DNA of 64,000 nt from Phycomyces blakesleeanus NRRL 1555(-) (GCF_001638985.1 NW_017265135.1:2843223-2907222); one strand, 5' to 3'. Positions 10,772 to 23,915 are shown, counted from the first letter of the stretch. Translations and numbers: made by a program. Notes: generated by a model from the sequence alone, not told the origin.

Positions 10772-12438
10772 TTTCGACAAAGAATCAAATTATGACATGA
10801 AGAAAGTAATGAAATGAAAATAAAGCAAAATAAAATAAAAGCCTGCTTTATTCTACTTTCTTTGTGGCCTATTCTATTTTCTGTTCCGGGTTTCCTGGTC
10901 TTGTATGCGTAAGGTCTCTTGCCATAGAAGGAGATGCGGAACAAGGACTACTGAATAGGGAAGATTGATGTTTGATTTTATTTTTTTTACTGTTAAATAT
11001 ATAAATATATATATATATATACTCATATTTATCGTTGAGGCGACGTTGTTTATTGTGAAATCAAATCAAATGTATTAGATAGAGAACAATTAAATCATAC
11101 AAATAGAGAAGTACATGACTTTTATACACCTACACACACGTATATATATATATAAATTACTTGTCGTCTTGTTTACCACGCCAGCTCCGACTATATTTTC
11201 TATTAAGATTGGTTTACCAAGACCTAATTTCGCCTTGAGAATCTTAGTTAGCAATGAATCGTGTAAAGATGTTTACGAGGAAATTGCCTACATCAATCAG
11301 TTGCTAAGATAATAATAGGCTATAAATACTGATACCTCATGTAAGAAGCTCGTCACATACAATATTAATAGTACTAACAAAAACAAACAATAATCTTACT
11401 TTATTAATAGTATTGGATACAAATCTGTTTCCCGAAACTTCTATTCTACTGGACCATATTCCCTCATGTTCAATTTACTCATGTAAACTTAAATTTACAG
11501 CAATCGTATAATTATACACACAATAATACGATCTTTATTTTCTTTGAGGTCTAGTTATTTATTTATTTATTTATTTATCTGTTTCATTGTACTATATTGT
11601 ATTGTACTGTATTTCTATATAAAATTCAAAGAAGAATACGATATTTGGTACCAAGTATTAAAAGGACTTTTATAGTTATCCAGACAATATTTTCAGATTT
11701 CAAACATCAGATAAACTAATCCAAGAAGGTGTTAGCATTCAAGTCTATAATTTTCTAAGGAATCCACAGCCAGAGCGGAGTTTACAGACACGCACAAAAT
11801 CTCGGCGATCTTTATTGTGTATCGCCATACCATACTATGTTTTTCACAAACAATTCACACTGCTATTCTCTTTTTGTTCTCTTATATATACTATATTACG
11901 CTCATATATACAACCAAAAAAATGCCTGTAAATAGATTCACCTGTATTCAATTACAGCTAAAATTTCTTTACTAGTATCAAAGAAAACAAATGCTAGCGG
12001 TGACCTTCTTCTTGAAGTGTCTTCTCAGAGACTCACAAGATAATTTAAATACTATACAAGCCCTTGGTCTTAAATGTATCAGATACTACATAATAAATCA
12101 AAGCATCTTATTGGTAGTGTGACACTAGTTCTATACCATTGCTATTAGAGCTATTGTGTTTACTAATGTCATAATATTGCTCGTTTAACTGAATCATTTG
12201 CCACATTATATACGAGTGAATTGAATGCTTATTTCATTGAATTTAGCATATAGACACACACACATAAATATATAAAATACGAACATAACATTTAAAGTAT
12301 CAAAATCTATTGTATGCGCTTAAGTAGAACAGCATGACCAATCACATTTATATGTGAGCTGAGGAGGCAAAGAGAGAGAGAAAGAGAGAGAAAGAGAAAG
12401 AGAAAAGAGGGAGAGATTATATGTATATTTTGATTATC
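10772..12438. other. Non-coding interval with simple repeats
   Basis: No convincing gene. Short TTTA units near 11556-11578 and a GA-rich purine tract at 12369-12418 close to the 3' end of the methyltransferase gene. Confidence 0.55.
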
Positions 12439-14016
12439 CTAAATATCCCAGGTGATTTTCAAGATTTCACGCTTTACTGTGCTATCACTCTCAAACACCT
12501 TTTCAATTTTGAATTTGTCGCCATCAGAATCCTTTGTATTTCTCAAGATATCGCAGAATGGCAAGATACCACCTCCCACACCAAAGTAAACAGTCTTTGC
12601 TGCAACATAACTATATATAATTTTAAATACAGGGCATAAATTATCATGAAATAATATATCTTTTGGACTTACCCAACACCACTTGGCTTCTTGAGTGCCT
12701 TTTGGAAAACACGGATAAGATCAGGGAGAGCATGTTCTGCATAGATGGTCTCTGAAGTGACGATCATATCGTATTTATCCTCATCATTTTTCAAGTTTAA
12801 TTTATCCTTTTTTTGTTTAAAGGGAAGGAAACAGAAACAGATTTAGGATACCGAGTATTTTGTTTTTTATATATCTATCTGTACACTGCTTACCGGTAAA
12901 CCACTCCAGTCACCTATGAATGCTTTTGTGCGCTCGCTGAGACGTCTGAGCATATCAGGCGCCTGCTCTGCTGGAATATCTGCTTCTGCATCGCATGTGT
13001 TGGAATCACCAATGATTCTATCTTCCTCCTCATCTTCCTCTTCCTCTTCCTCGTCTTCGCCTTCGTTCTCATCATCTTCAGACTCTGAAGATTCTTCGTT
13101 TTCTTCTTCTTTGTTGTCGTTAATCGCAGTAGAGGGATCTTGGATGGTCAGAATCGTGTTGAGAAGAATATTGGGTATAGTGATGCATCGAATCACTTGT
13201 TCATTGTAATCTTGAACATCAACCTTATTGCTATCATTTTTTGACAAAAGGTACAAGGAAGGAAGTGAAGATCCACACCCAAGCTAAGCATAGATAAACA
13301 CACGCATATAACGCACAATTTATCAGCATAGAATTTTAAACCACAATCCAATTTATTTCTTTTATTTTCTCACCTCAAGTATCTTCTTATTGGTAATCTG
13401 TTCTTTGGGGAGCTGAGATAAGAATTGCACAAGATCAACCGAGCATTCCCAAGTCTTGAAACCACCTAAATGCCTTTTAGCATCATTGGAGCATAATTTT
13501 GTGTGTGTATATCTTTTTATCTAGAAATCTAACCTTCATAAACTCCACGGATTAAATCACTATTGCCGCTTAGGTTGAGCATAGATACAACCTCGGACGA
13601 AGAATTGTCTCCTTGATCTACCAAAGTGTCTTGTTCGGCCATTTGAAATTTGACATCAGCAAGTGTACGCTTGTAAATTAGCTTCTCCACAGAAGGAATT
13701 TCTAGCATATCAGCTTGAATAACAGTTGGCAAGGCAGAAGACTGTTTAATTGTGTACCAGTTAGACTCTTCCAAGCCTTTTGTACATTAAATGGTATATT
13801 TATACACTCTTGTAAACTTACAAGGATATCGTATTGCTGACAAGGGATTTTGTTGCATTCTTCTTCGAGGGAAAGGTCTCCAAGGGAGGACTCTAATTGC
13901 TGTCCTTCATCTGTCTCATCAAGGTCGAGGTCATCACACTATTGTAATGTTAGTCTCAACGTCAAAATATATGCCAATTATGATGTGCTTGCCGTGAAAT
14001 TAAATTTAAATGCCAT
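12439..14016 (-). CDS. hpm1: METTL18/HPM1-type protein-histidine N-methyltransferase
   Basis: Seven exons on the minus strand: 13993-14016, 13822-13938, 13534-13765, 13374-13465, 12894-13283, 12673-12806 and 12439-12610 (386 aa, phases agree). The family uses S-adenosyl-methionine to methylate a histidine of ribosomal protein L3. Seen here: the MAFKFNF start typical of the family, GGFKTWECSVDL before the fold, SAM motif I LELGCGSSLPSL at about residue 153-164, DWSGLP, YDMIVTSETIY (motif IV region), and YVAAKTVYFGVGGG near the C-terminus. An insert after motif I is extremely acidic (long Glu/Asp run coded by 13020-13115). Intron 1 uses a GC donor (GCAAGC) with an AG acceptor. Start choice is set by the conserved N-terminus. 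Confidence 0.9.
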
Positions 14017-15624
14017 TGTAAGTACTCTTTTCTTTTTCTTTTACAACAAAAGAAAGTACAATTAACCAACACTGATGTCAAAGGGGAAGGAGTATTTGTG
14101 ACTATTTTTACTGGATAATACTAAGCCACACAATGCTTTAAGCAAGTTTATCTAACCTACATATGGTTAATTTGAGTATTCTTGGAACTTTTTTTTTATA
14201 ATATCTATAGGTATATTTGCGTATAGAACAATACACTCTCTCATACAGATATCCCAGGCTAGATTTGCTTTTTACACAATCATTTTCCTCAAATAGCGGG
14301 ACTTGATATTTCACGTGAGCATGATCCGTGCGCAGAAAATCCCTATTTATTGGGAGACTATGCAGGCTGTTTTAGAATATGGTATTGATCTGTTAGACAT
14401 TATATTAGTTCATCTATGAGCCAAATTTTACACACACATACAACAATCACCTTGTTACAGCTAAAAATTATATACATACAATTCTTTATTTCATTATAGT
14501 TGAGATATACGAATATATTTCTCGTTACATACATCTCCCGTATATTATTTGTACACGATACTGGAGCTTTATAATAAAAAATAAACACACATGTGCAAAA
14601 ACAAGTACGGAAAGTATATAATATAAAACGGCTAATATTCATTCAAATAGTATTAAATAATTTATGAAGAAAACCATATATTATTAACTTGTAGACTAAT
14701 GTTTTAAAAATTCTATAAAAGAGAACAAGTAGTTGGTACCCACATACATATACATATATATTGTTGTAGGATATATCACTACAAATACACTCTTACATCA
14801 ATATAGCTTTATTTTAATTTATCCTTGCTTATTTAAAGGAGCATAATTTTACTTATTTCTGCAAATAATCATGTCATGTAAGCTTAAAAGCAAAAAGATG
14901 ATCCTGTCTATTTAATAGAGATACTAGATGCCAAGTACAATAATGGAACTTAATTGCTATTACATGATTAGATCTACGGTAATTTTGCCATAAAAATATA
15001 TTATAAAATAGAGTAACATAAAATAAAATACAATCAGAAAACCTCAATTTTGTTTATTCAAGGAAGAACTCCCAAAATGTGTTTGTAGCAAAAATGTATA
15101 AAAATTAAACACCTTATACTATCTTTCACATGCAGTGTTCCGTCCTGACTAGATCTTGTAGCCTATCTTTCTTCTTTTCCTTTCTTTATCTTCTATACAA
15201 AAAAAAGAAGAAGCTCATGTTATATTGTCTCAATAGCCTAGAGAATTTAGGATATCAAAATAAACCACCTCATTGAGTTTATATACGTAAAGAAAAAAGC
15301 AGCACACCATCAACGATCTCCATAAAGACGGATAACATCAGCTTTTATTTTATTTTAGAGTTTTTGGGGTGCACAAAGGTTGATCAAGCTGTCCCTCTAA
15401 AACATACTTTTTAGATGTACCCAGCGGATGAGAATGAAATATACATCGTTTCAAATTAATTGTAAGAGAAGCCCTGTGCTTTCATAGAAACCCTTATCAT
15501 ATCCTATTAACCCTAACTATATCCTCTTGAATTGTACAAGAACCACAAGGAGTCCAGTGTTTAAATCGTTCCGCTCAAAAAATGGGGTGGCTTATCATCT
15601 TCGGCCAGCTACGGACCCTACAAT
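14017..15624. other. Non-coding interval
   Basis: Divergent spacer between the methyltransferase and the carrier gene; AT-rich, no gene seen. It must hold promoters for both. Confidence 0.55.
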
Positions 15625-17400
15625 ATGATTCGCTATTTAAGGGAAAGAAAGTCTATCTTTGACGAGTGCTTAATGACCCTCTCGACACTGGCATCGCCAG
15701 TACCAGTTGAGACGCCCACATCCATCAACAACCAAGCCAAGCCTCCTGTCCTTAAATTACCGCAATTACACCCTCCAGTTACGATCGCTCCATTACTGCC
15801 ATCAGCACTTCCTGTACCTGACCTTACTCATGGAACAACCCCTGTTGTGAGCAAACGAAAAAAGGCCAAAGATGCAACATCAGTTGGTGGGTCTACAGCT
15901 ATTGCCCGTACGTTGATGATGCAGGGACTCTACTTATTTTACAGGACCCCTGTAAAGGTAAGATACTAATCCAATTTTTCTTCTTTTTTTTTCCTACTCC
16001 TCACCCACAACCCTAAAGCTTTTCAGGCCTCTGCGAGTGGATTATCTTATTATGGCCAGGGCACTTATGCCTGTCGATGAGACAACCTCAAAGAAATTTT
16101 CTTTACGCTATACTTCCATTGGCATGATATCCCACGCCGTCAAAACCAAGGGGGTAAGGGCTTTATGAGGTTGGCATTGGATGAATACATTTATTGATAT
16201 TCTCTAGTGGAGTTTCATTCCCCGGCACATCTTTCCTCCCTTGATCGCCAATACGGTCATTGGCACTGTGCTGTACACAACCTATATCGCTACTCTCCCA
16301 CTCTTCCACCCACCTAGCACATTTCAGCTCCATCGTCCATTCCCTCCACCTCCATTTTCTGCCGTATTCGCAGCCGGTATATGCTTAGAAGCAACTAACC
16401 CTAAAGAAACCAGAAGAAGAAAGAATCTATGATTTAATGTCTTTCTTTTTATTTTCTGGTTGGACTGCTTACGTTATTACAGGATGTTTGGCAGGAGCAG
16501 CTCAATCAATTGTAGCCGCACCATTGGATTCACTCAAAGTGCGTTTCGAAGTTAGTGATCTTTTGGAGGGAAAGCACAAGTCAATGTACCAGTTCGCAAA
16601 GTCAACCCTAAAAGAACTCGGAGTGGCGAGTGCTTATCGAGGATTTACCTTGACTTTGATGAGAGTATGTGAAAAGAACGATATTTAGGATGATACAAAG
16701 CTGGTAAACTGACTGCGGATTATCTTGTGTTTTATTATATTTATATATATATACGTATTTTTTTTTTTAAAAAAAAGGATTCATTATCTTGTGGTCTTTT
16801 TTTTGCCACATTTGAATGGGTCAAGCAGCAAGGATACTACTATTATCTTGATGGAATATATGACCTAAAAGTTGATTCTCACAAGTCACTTAATGATCTC
16901 GACAGCCGATGGAATACAGAAGACGAAGATGAGGTTGAATTGACTCCGAAGCCGGAACAGCCTCCGTGGATGCTTGAGCCAATGTTCGTTATATTAGCCG
17001 GAGCAACAGCAGCTGTGGTAAGTGAATGCCTGGCTACACAAAATATACTAAGATGTAGTAGGCCTATCAGACAATCGAACACCCCCTTTCCAAGATCCAC
17101 AGTATATTTTATATTGAAGAAGGGCAGTCAGAGTTTACCAACAAGTCCTCCCGTGTACCTGTTGATGAACTTTACAAGAGAACATGGAAACAGTGCAAGC
17201 TGCAGGTGCGATTAAACGGCGGAAGCTGGCGTAGATTCTTGTATCAAGAATTTGCAACTACTGTCATGAAAGTCGTGCCAGCCACCAGCATTGGTTTCTT
17301 AGTATTTGAACTTGTAAAGAGAGAAGTCGACTTTAGAAGTTCTGACTTTGATGATGCCTTTTCAAACGCAGACAACATTCAAAGACTTTCAACACCTTGA
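15625..17400 (+). CDS. Mitochondrial carrier-like (SLC25-type) membrane protein
   Basis: Six exons: 15625-15957, 16019-16153, 16208-16376, 16483-16664, 16778-17017 and 17062-17400 (465 aa, phases agree). It has one clear carrier signature, CLAGAAQSIVAAPLDSLKVR, matching P-x-[DE]-x-x-[KR]. Repeats before and after are degenerate (FRPLRVDY; IEHPLSKIHSIF). The length exceeds the usual 300 aa of transport carriers, and the N-terminal 110 residues are Pro/Thr-rich. The frame is open for about 60 bp upstream of the first ATG, so a missed upstream exon is possible. It resembles fungal mitochondrial proteins of the carrier fold with uncertain substrate; I cannot assign transport activity. Confidence 0.75.
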
Positions 17401-17623
17401 TCAAAATCCCATCCTTTATATGCATTGTACATTCATCACCTGACTCTAATCTCATTCCTGTCCTATCTCTTCTTTAATGAACACACCCAAACCCTTGCAT
17501 ACCACAAAGGTGTCGGTGGCTTAATAAGTCATGACCTCACCGTTGTCGGAGATTATTCCGAGATGTTATTTTCTTGACGCGTCAGATCTGCTTTTTTCTT
17601 CTTCTTCTCTATTTACAAAAAAC

Positions 17624-18249
17624 ATGGGTGTCAAGTAAGGCATATAAAGAAACGAGATTAAATAAAAAAAAGCAAACCAAAAAAAGCAGCAAAAAAATAT
17701 GCAAGAAAGAAGAATATTATGGCTAAGTAATTTGTATCAGAATTGAATCTTACGAGGCTGGTGATGGTGTCAACTTCCCCAAGAAGGGTGATAAGGTGAC
17801 CATGCACTACGTTGGTACCCTCGAGAACGGCAAGAAGTTCGATTCTTCCCGCGACCGCGGAAAGCCTTTCTCCTGCGTCATTGGTGTTGGCCAGGTTATC
17901 AAGGGCTGGGATGAGGGTAATATACACAGCTATTTTAAACACCAAAGCAAAGCAAAGCAAAAAAGAAGAAGTAGAGAACATCAAATATAACTTAATTCTA
18001 ATATTTTTACATTTGTGTGTTTGCGTATGTGTCTTTTTAGGTGTCCCCAAGATGTCTCTTGGTGAGAAGGCTAGATTGACTTGCTCCTCTGACTACGCCT
18101 ACGGTGACCGCGGTTACCCCGGACTCATTCCTGGTGGTGCCACTCTCATCTTCGGTAAGTGAAAAAATAAATTAAGAAATAGAATGATCCAGCAGAATCT
18201 GACTTGCATATTTCTTTTTCTAGATGTTGAGTTGTTGAAGATCAATTAG
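17624..18249 (+). CDS. fkbA: FKBP12 peptidyl-prolyl cis-trans isomerase
   Basis: Four exons: 17624-17634, 17741-17916, 18041-18154 and 18224-18249, giving 108 aa, the standard FKBP12 size. It speeds proline isomerisation and is the FK506/rapamycin receptor that inhibits calcineurin or TOR when drug-bound. The binding-pocket residues are visible in order: the Tyr of MHYVG, the Phe and Asp of [13 protein letters not shown], the Val-Ile and Trp of VIKGWDEG, the Tyr of [11 protein letters not shown], and the Phe of TLIFDVELLK. The first exon is only 11 nt (MGV plus two bases). The symbol follows the Mucor fkbA name and is by homology. Confidence 0.96.
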
Positions 18250-18337
18250 AAACATCATTATTATGCTGCACATAATTTGGCATCTCAATAGTTAATGAAT
18301 TATTGGATAGTTGAAGAAATCCGTCAATTGAAAAATA

Positions 18338-18368
<31 letters not shown>

Positions 18369-18369
18369 T
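18338..18369. repeat. (TTA)n microsatellite downstream of FKBP12
   Basis: About ten TTA units about 90 bp after the FKBP12 stop codon. Confidence 0.9.
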
Positions 18370-18525
18370 AATGAGTGCTCTTTTTGGTTTTTGGTGTATG
18401 AATTACACGTCTACTAGACGTGAACAAAATAAATATATGTAGAAGAGACAAAAAAAGTGTGAATTACAGTGTATAAGGATGATGGAAAAGTGAAGGAAAA
18501 AAATAAACTGGTAGTAAAATAGAAT

Positions 18526-21162
18526 CTAGAGCATGATAATGCGCACTCCTTCAAAGTCCCCAAAATTAAATTCAAATTCTTTGCCTGGACAGGAAATGAA
18601 CATGAATGACTTTGGGATATCTAGTTGTCGAGAAATCGCGTCTACTGTGGCAGGATCAAATGTACCCTGTACAAAAACCTAGGTTATAAATAATTAGTAT
18701 TCAAGTACAAATCAGCAGAGATTTTTTTGTATATTTGTATTTTACCAAGTCAATCTGTATTTTGGGATATATCTCATCTAATGTACGGTGATGGTTTTCC
18801 ATGAGCTCCGGGATGTCGCCGACTTTATTGTATATGTGAATAAGCTTGATGTGTCCGCAGTCCTCATTGTGCTTGATATACTGAATTGCCTTGTTCATCA
18901 CGTGAGGTTCATCTGTCTTGAGGAAGAAAGCGCATGGTGCTTTACGAATGTTTTGGATACGATTTTGAATGAAAGACTCGGCCTTTTTGGAGAAGCTTTC
19001 GAAGCGATGAAAGAAATCCATCTGATCAAAGAGCCAATAGCAGAGCTTAAATAGCCATGCACTCTTTAACATGATCAAGACAACTAAGAGCACAACGCAG
19101 AAATAGATAACAAAATACTCAGCGATCTCAGGGTCAATGATAATATTGCCAATCAAACTGCCGATCAGAACACCAAGTGTGGCCATGGAAGTAAGGAGGT
19201 TGACTTTAATGAATCGCACCAGGCGACCACGCTTGTACTTCATCAGGATATTCACGGCAGCAAACGTAGAGAGAGAGCATAGGAAGGCGACAGCAAATAC
19301 ACCTGATAGAGATGTTGTGTCTCCTCCAACAATTACATACATAATGATACTGAGTACCAGGAAAGCCAAGACAATATACTGATAGGATCCAGTCCATCGG
19401 TTGCGAATAAGAAACAAGCGAGGCAAGATACGATCACTAATCAGATTTAATATATAGATGCAGTAATGTGATTAATAATCTGATGTACATATATGATTTG
19501 TTATCTAACCTTGCCATGCGTTGAACAAGCCCGATAGCACCAATTAGACCAGTAAGAACGCCTGCACAAAGTACAATGACAGCGTCTACCATGATCCACA
19601 CGCGAAGCCAACGATTTCCACCTACAGCGTACTGTCCCAAAATAGAGACAGCATTGGCTGCATTGGCTTGTATGACAGGAACAGGGACAAGTACAACGAC
19701 AAGAAGTGTCATCGGGGCGTTGATAACAAAGAGAAAGCTAAACATGTTGTTCATGACTTTGGGGAATGTATTTGGCTTCAAGTCTTCGATGTAGTTTTCT
19801 GCAGACTATACAAGACGATTGGTTTATAAGATCAATGGATACAGAACTAGCCTTTTCTTAAAAAAAACTTCTAATAAAAGTACTTACTTCAAAGCCAGTG
19901 ACTCCCAAAAGGCCAATACAAAAACCATTGAATATCATCCGGAGTGGTGAAGTTCCTTCAGGATCTGGTATATTCCAATTTTCAATCAGGACATTATTTC
20001 CTTGACGACCCCACATAACTATACTTGCAATCATTACAACGGCCATAGTGATTGAATGTAAGGTAAATATCGAGAGAGTAAGGGTCGAAGATTCTCTTAG
20101 GCCCAAAATGCAGACGAGTGAGAAAGCAATAAGAATGATAATTGTTAATACAAAAGCTGAAAATTTTTCGGGTAAATCGACTTCTGCAGCAAGGTATGCA
20201 GATGCTGTTGATGCCGATACCACACATGTGGCGAGATAGTCGAGAATAGAGAGACATGCTGCAACGGCTGCCACAGTTTTTGATGTCGTGTTGAGCATTG
20301 CATTGTAACAACCTATAAAATGAGATATAGAGAGAAAAGAAGTTGATTACACCATAAAAACATATTATTAAGATAAAAAATATAAATAAAAAACAGAACT
20401 GACCTCCATTAAGGGGTAATGCTGTGGCGACTTCTGTAATGATTCTTTTCATAGGATACATAAGTAATGCTACCAAAAACATTGAAATCGGTGCATATTT
20501 TCCTGCTTGCAATACACACGGCCCAATTGAATAGAGAACGGACGCAATGAGATCATTTCCAGCAATTGAGGTCGCACGCCATTGTCCTATAAGTGTTCTT
20601 TTATCTCGGGTGGTGTGGAATTGATCAATGTCGCTTGGTTCTAATTCCATATAATATGTGCTTCCCCATCTATCAAAAACAGAAATTAGTAAATGCTATT
20701 TATATTTATATTTATATTTATATTTATATTTATATTTCTATGCATATTTCTATGCATGATTACTCGTATAGAGTATATAGAGAAGCTCACCCCGCGAATT
20801 CCCATGCATTGCTCAAGTTTGGATAGCGGGAGGGTACTTCGGACCATTTTAAAAGAGTTCCGCGTGCGGTGTTGACTTGTCTACGCTGAATATGATGGAA
20901 TTCTGATTCTGCAAATGAGGGAGGAAGCCGTTCGGCTATATCAATGTCATTGGTGTCTATATGAATCAATTATAGCTTAGGATATATCGCATGGTTTTTA
21001 TATATACTGTCCTGATTAAATGTTTTTCTTACCAGAAGGTTGGACTTCCTTATCACTGAATATTACTGTTTCTACTTCGGAAATAGCCATGCTAGATTTC
21101 TCAGAGACATTGCGGGACGATTGTCCATTTGTAGGTTGATTCCCATCGGATTGCCGGACCAT
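18526..21162 (-). CDS. APC-superfamily amino-acid permease with cytosolic C-terminal domain
   Basis: Seven exons on the minus strand: 21033-21162, 20791-20956, 20404-20669, 19888-20312, 19510-19805, 18746-19436 and 18526-18666 (704 aa). Phases agree. It is a plasma-membrane or vacuolar amino-acid/polyamine transporter of the APC fold. Motifs seen: GNDLIASVLYSIGPC in TM1 (the unwound helix that binds substrate), ALPLNGGCYNAMLN in TM2, LLGVTGFES in TM6, and QRMASDRILPR in the loop before TM9. The last roughly 110 residues after the membrane part (HVMNKAIQYI...IKLIHIY) look like a small alpha/beta domain, as in fungal members of this subgroup. The first in-frame ATG is 21162; a second at 21090 is possible. 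Substrate is unknown. Confidence 0.9.
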
Positions 21163-22594
21163 TTCAAAATGAATACTGGTTTCTGTTCTGCAATGATTAG
21201 AGTGATCGATAGGTCAAGTTAAGAGTGAGAAAGAAATCGGAAAAGAGGAAAAAGGAAAAAAAAAGAGATACATGTGACTGAGTATTATTATGTATAATAA
21301 AAATAAAAATGAAAATAAAACTATATGCTGCAAATAATAATGTCAATTAGAATATTATCCTACTTAATTTAGATGGGAACACAAGGCAAAGGTGAAAGCA
21401 ATTAAGGCTAGACAACCAATTACAATATTTCTACTTTATTTATTGACCGTCCATTCTTTTGTGTAATTATTATTAAAACTTTTTAATTTTTGTTAAACAG
21501 GAAAAAATAGCTTTCAAAAGAGATTCTAAGCCTGAAACATTCTTTTGGAACTGTAAGGGTTCAAATGACTGCAAGGGTTCAAAATGACTATTGGTAAAAT
21601 TGGAATTGAGTATAAAAGCCAAACGATCGTGAATATATGTGCTTTTGTTAAATATTGTACCACATATTGCTTTAGGGTGCAATGCAAGGTTAAATCTCAG
21701 AGCAGCTAAAATAACAATTACACAGGCACGCTTTCCTTTTTTTCTCTTTTTATATTTACACTGAATACATCCCATATACATACTTTCTGTGACATTTGAA
21801 CTATGACTATTTTATATTATACCCCAATATATTTTTTTCATAATAGATCATAATTAAGTTCAATAATATATATCTATTATTGATAGCATACTACTATCAT
21901 ATTTTCAAGGTAGAGATGCTAAGCAAAATGATCAGTTCAATAAAAGCAAGACTTCTTTAAAAGGGTGTACACAAGATAAAAATAAATAAAAAATAAATAA
22001 AGAGAGTACATAATTTGACAAAGAAGACAGTTTTTTATTTATTTTTTTAAAAAATGAACAAGATTCAAATGAATATTTGAATTAATAACAGCATAAAAAA
22101 GAAAGCATATAAGAAGCTCCAGCAATATATATATTTGAATATAAATTTTAATTCCTTTGACTTTATATATTATTTTTATAAATATGGCTTACATGGTATT
22201 AGTTCAGAGGAATAATTTGGTATTGAAAATATCCTTTCTAATATTCTCCTCAAAAAAGAAGCAATAGTAGCATATTTCTATTTGGCATTTAAAGAATCCC
22301 GTTTACCAGCCAAAAAAGCAAGGAAGAAAAAGAATAAGATGAGACTAGGATTGGACCATATCATACAAATGGTATAAACTTTTATATACACAGGCTATTA
22401 TGGTGATACTCAGAGTATATAATCAATCGCTGGTGGTTTATTGAGCATAAAATATAATATAATAAAATGGAAACGATAATTGAAATGAAGGTGGATGTGG
22501 GAATACAGATCATTGAAAAAAAATAGATAAAGTCATTGCAAAAAGGAAAAGGTATATACGAACAAAATTATAAAAAATTATAGGCTATCATAAG
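21163..22594. other. Non-coding, AT-rich interval
   Basis: Permease promoter side and 3' flank of the zinc-finger gene; a 102-codon ORF at 21473-21781 on the minus strand has no recognisable protein character. No RNA gene seen. Confidence 0.5.
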
Positions 22595-23570
22595 CTAATG
22601 ACATTTACCTTGCAAGATATGTCTTGAAAGGTTAGATCTGGTACTGTATAATTTTGCGCAATAATAGCAGCCATAAACAGTTCTATCCACCATGTGGGTG
22701 CTCGCATGTCTTTCAAAATTGAATTTCTTGTTTGTCATATAAGAACATTCGAGACATAGGTATACATTTACAGAAGCTGAATCCAAAGATATGGTGTATC
22801 GAGATGATGGACCATTATGATCATAATGTATAAAAGCAATCTCGGGGAAGCCGTATTCTTGTTGTTGTTCAGGAGTCCCAGGCTGATAATCTTGATAAAC
22901 AGCCCAATCATTAAATAGCTAGCCACAAAACAATGCTATAACAAATGGCTGCGCACCATTTTCAAAGTAGCCTTGAGAATATCCTTGGGAGCTATTATTT
23001 AAAGATTGCAACGATAGAGAACCATGATCAGATGTTTCTAAAGGGTCTTGTAGAATGAAAACAGCCGGAATATATGCTAAAGTTTAAAATCAAAACGTAT
23101 CTTTATTTAATTTATGTTTACGCGTGTGTTTAAAATCAATTGAATACCTAATAGCTCTGATATATTATCCTGCCACTGTCTACGGCGTAGGGTATAAATA
23201 AGGCCCTGTTGTGCAAGAGACTCTTGATTTTGTAAAGGATAATTTGGGTGGTGTATAATATTTCCCTGAGAGAGAAGGGTGCCGTCAATGCCAGTATCAA
23301 TACCAAAAAATATTCTATACAAGTGTTTGAGTGTAAATTACGCCAAAGTTTATATAATTCATTTGAAGTGTAAAACTCACCTGGTGCAGCAAATTCTTCA
23401 TTTTGGATATGAAAGACCTAAATGTTTGAAAATGACTCTAATAATTAGCCATATGGACAGCATCTACTAATTCGTTACTATCATAATCCAATAAGCTGGC
23501 CTATGTGACATACAGATAATGGATCCTCCCTTTCGTCCTGACAGAAAGGTACGCGTGAGTCAAAAGACAT
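22595..23570 (-). CDS. C2H2 zinc-finger protein, model uncertain, possibly decayed
   Basis: The C-terminal exon (up to about 22918) encodes two adjacent C2H2 fingers: CLECSYMTNKKFNFERHASTH (C-x2-C-x12-H-x4-H-like) and CYYCAKLYSTRSNLSRH followed by QGKCH. Earlier exons are Gln/Asn/Ser-rich, as in transcription factors: about 23081-22921 (PAVFILQDPLETSDHGS), 23140-23312, a short one near 23380-23420 and a possible start at ATG 23570 (MSFDSRVPFC). Two problems remain: an in-frame TAG at about 22919-22921 between the middle part and the finger exon, removable only by an implausibly short intron, and a phase clash near 23312. Either a sequencing error or loss of function would explain this. Likely a DNA-binding regulator if intact. 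Confidence 0.5.
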
Positions 23571-23915
23571 AAGGAAAGAGGTTAAGAAGTGGTGGGAAGA
23601 AAGTTTTTCGGTAATTGAGAAAAGAGAAGAAGAAATACAGTATTTGTTATCCTTGCAAGGCTTTATACTATACTCTTTTACTGTATACATAAGTACCGGG
23701 ACAGATTGCTGTTAAGATTCAATCGAGCTATTATTTTGTTGTAAATATGACACATACTTTTATTTTTTATATTGAACCATTATTTGTATACCTAATTGGG
23801 TTTTCGAAAAGAAATCGTCAGATCTGACACAGCCTTTTTCATTACATGCAAGTTTAAAAATATAAGGGGTAGTTGAATAAAGTCAAAACTTAATGTTAGT
23901 TCGAATACTGCTATA

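Noticed and set aside
12916..13209. Serine-rich plus-strand ORF
   Set aside because: Reverse complement of the Glu/Asp-coding insert of the methyltransferase.
21473..21781. 102-codon minus-strand ORF
   Set aside because: No start context, splice continuity or recognisable domain; composition like surrounding non-coding DNA.
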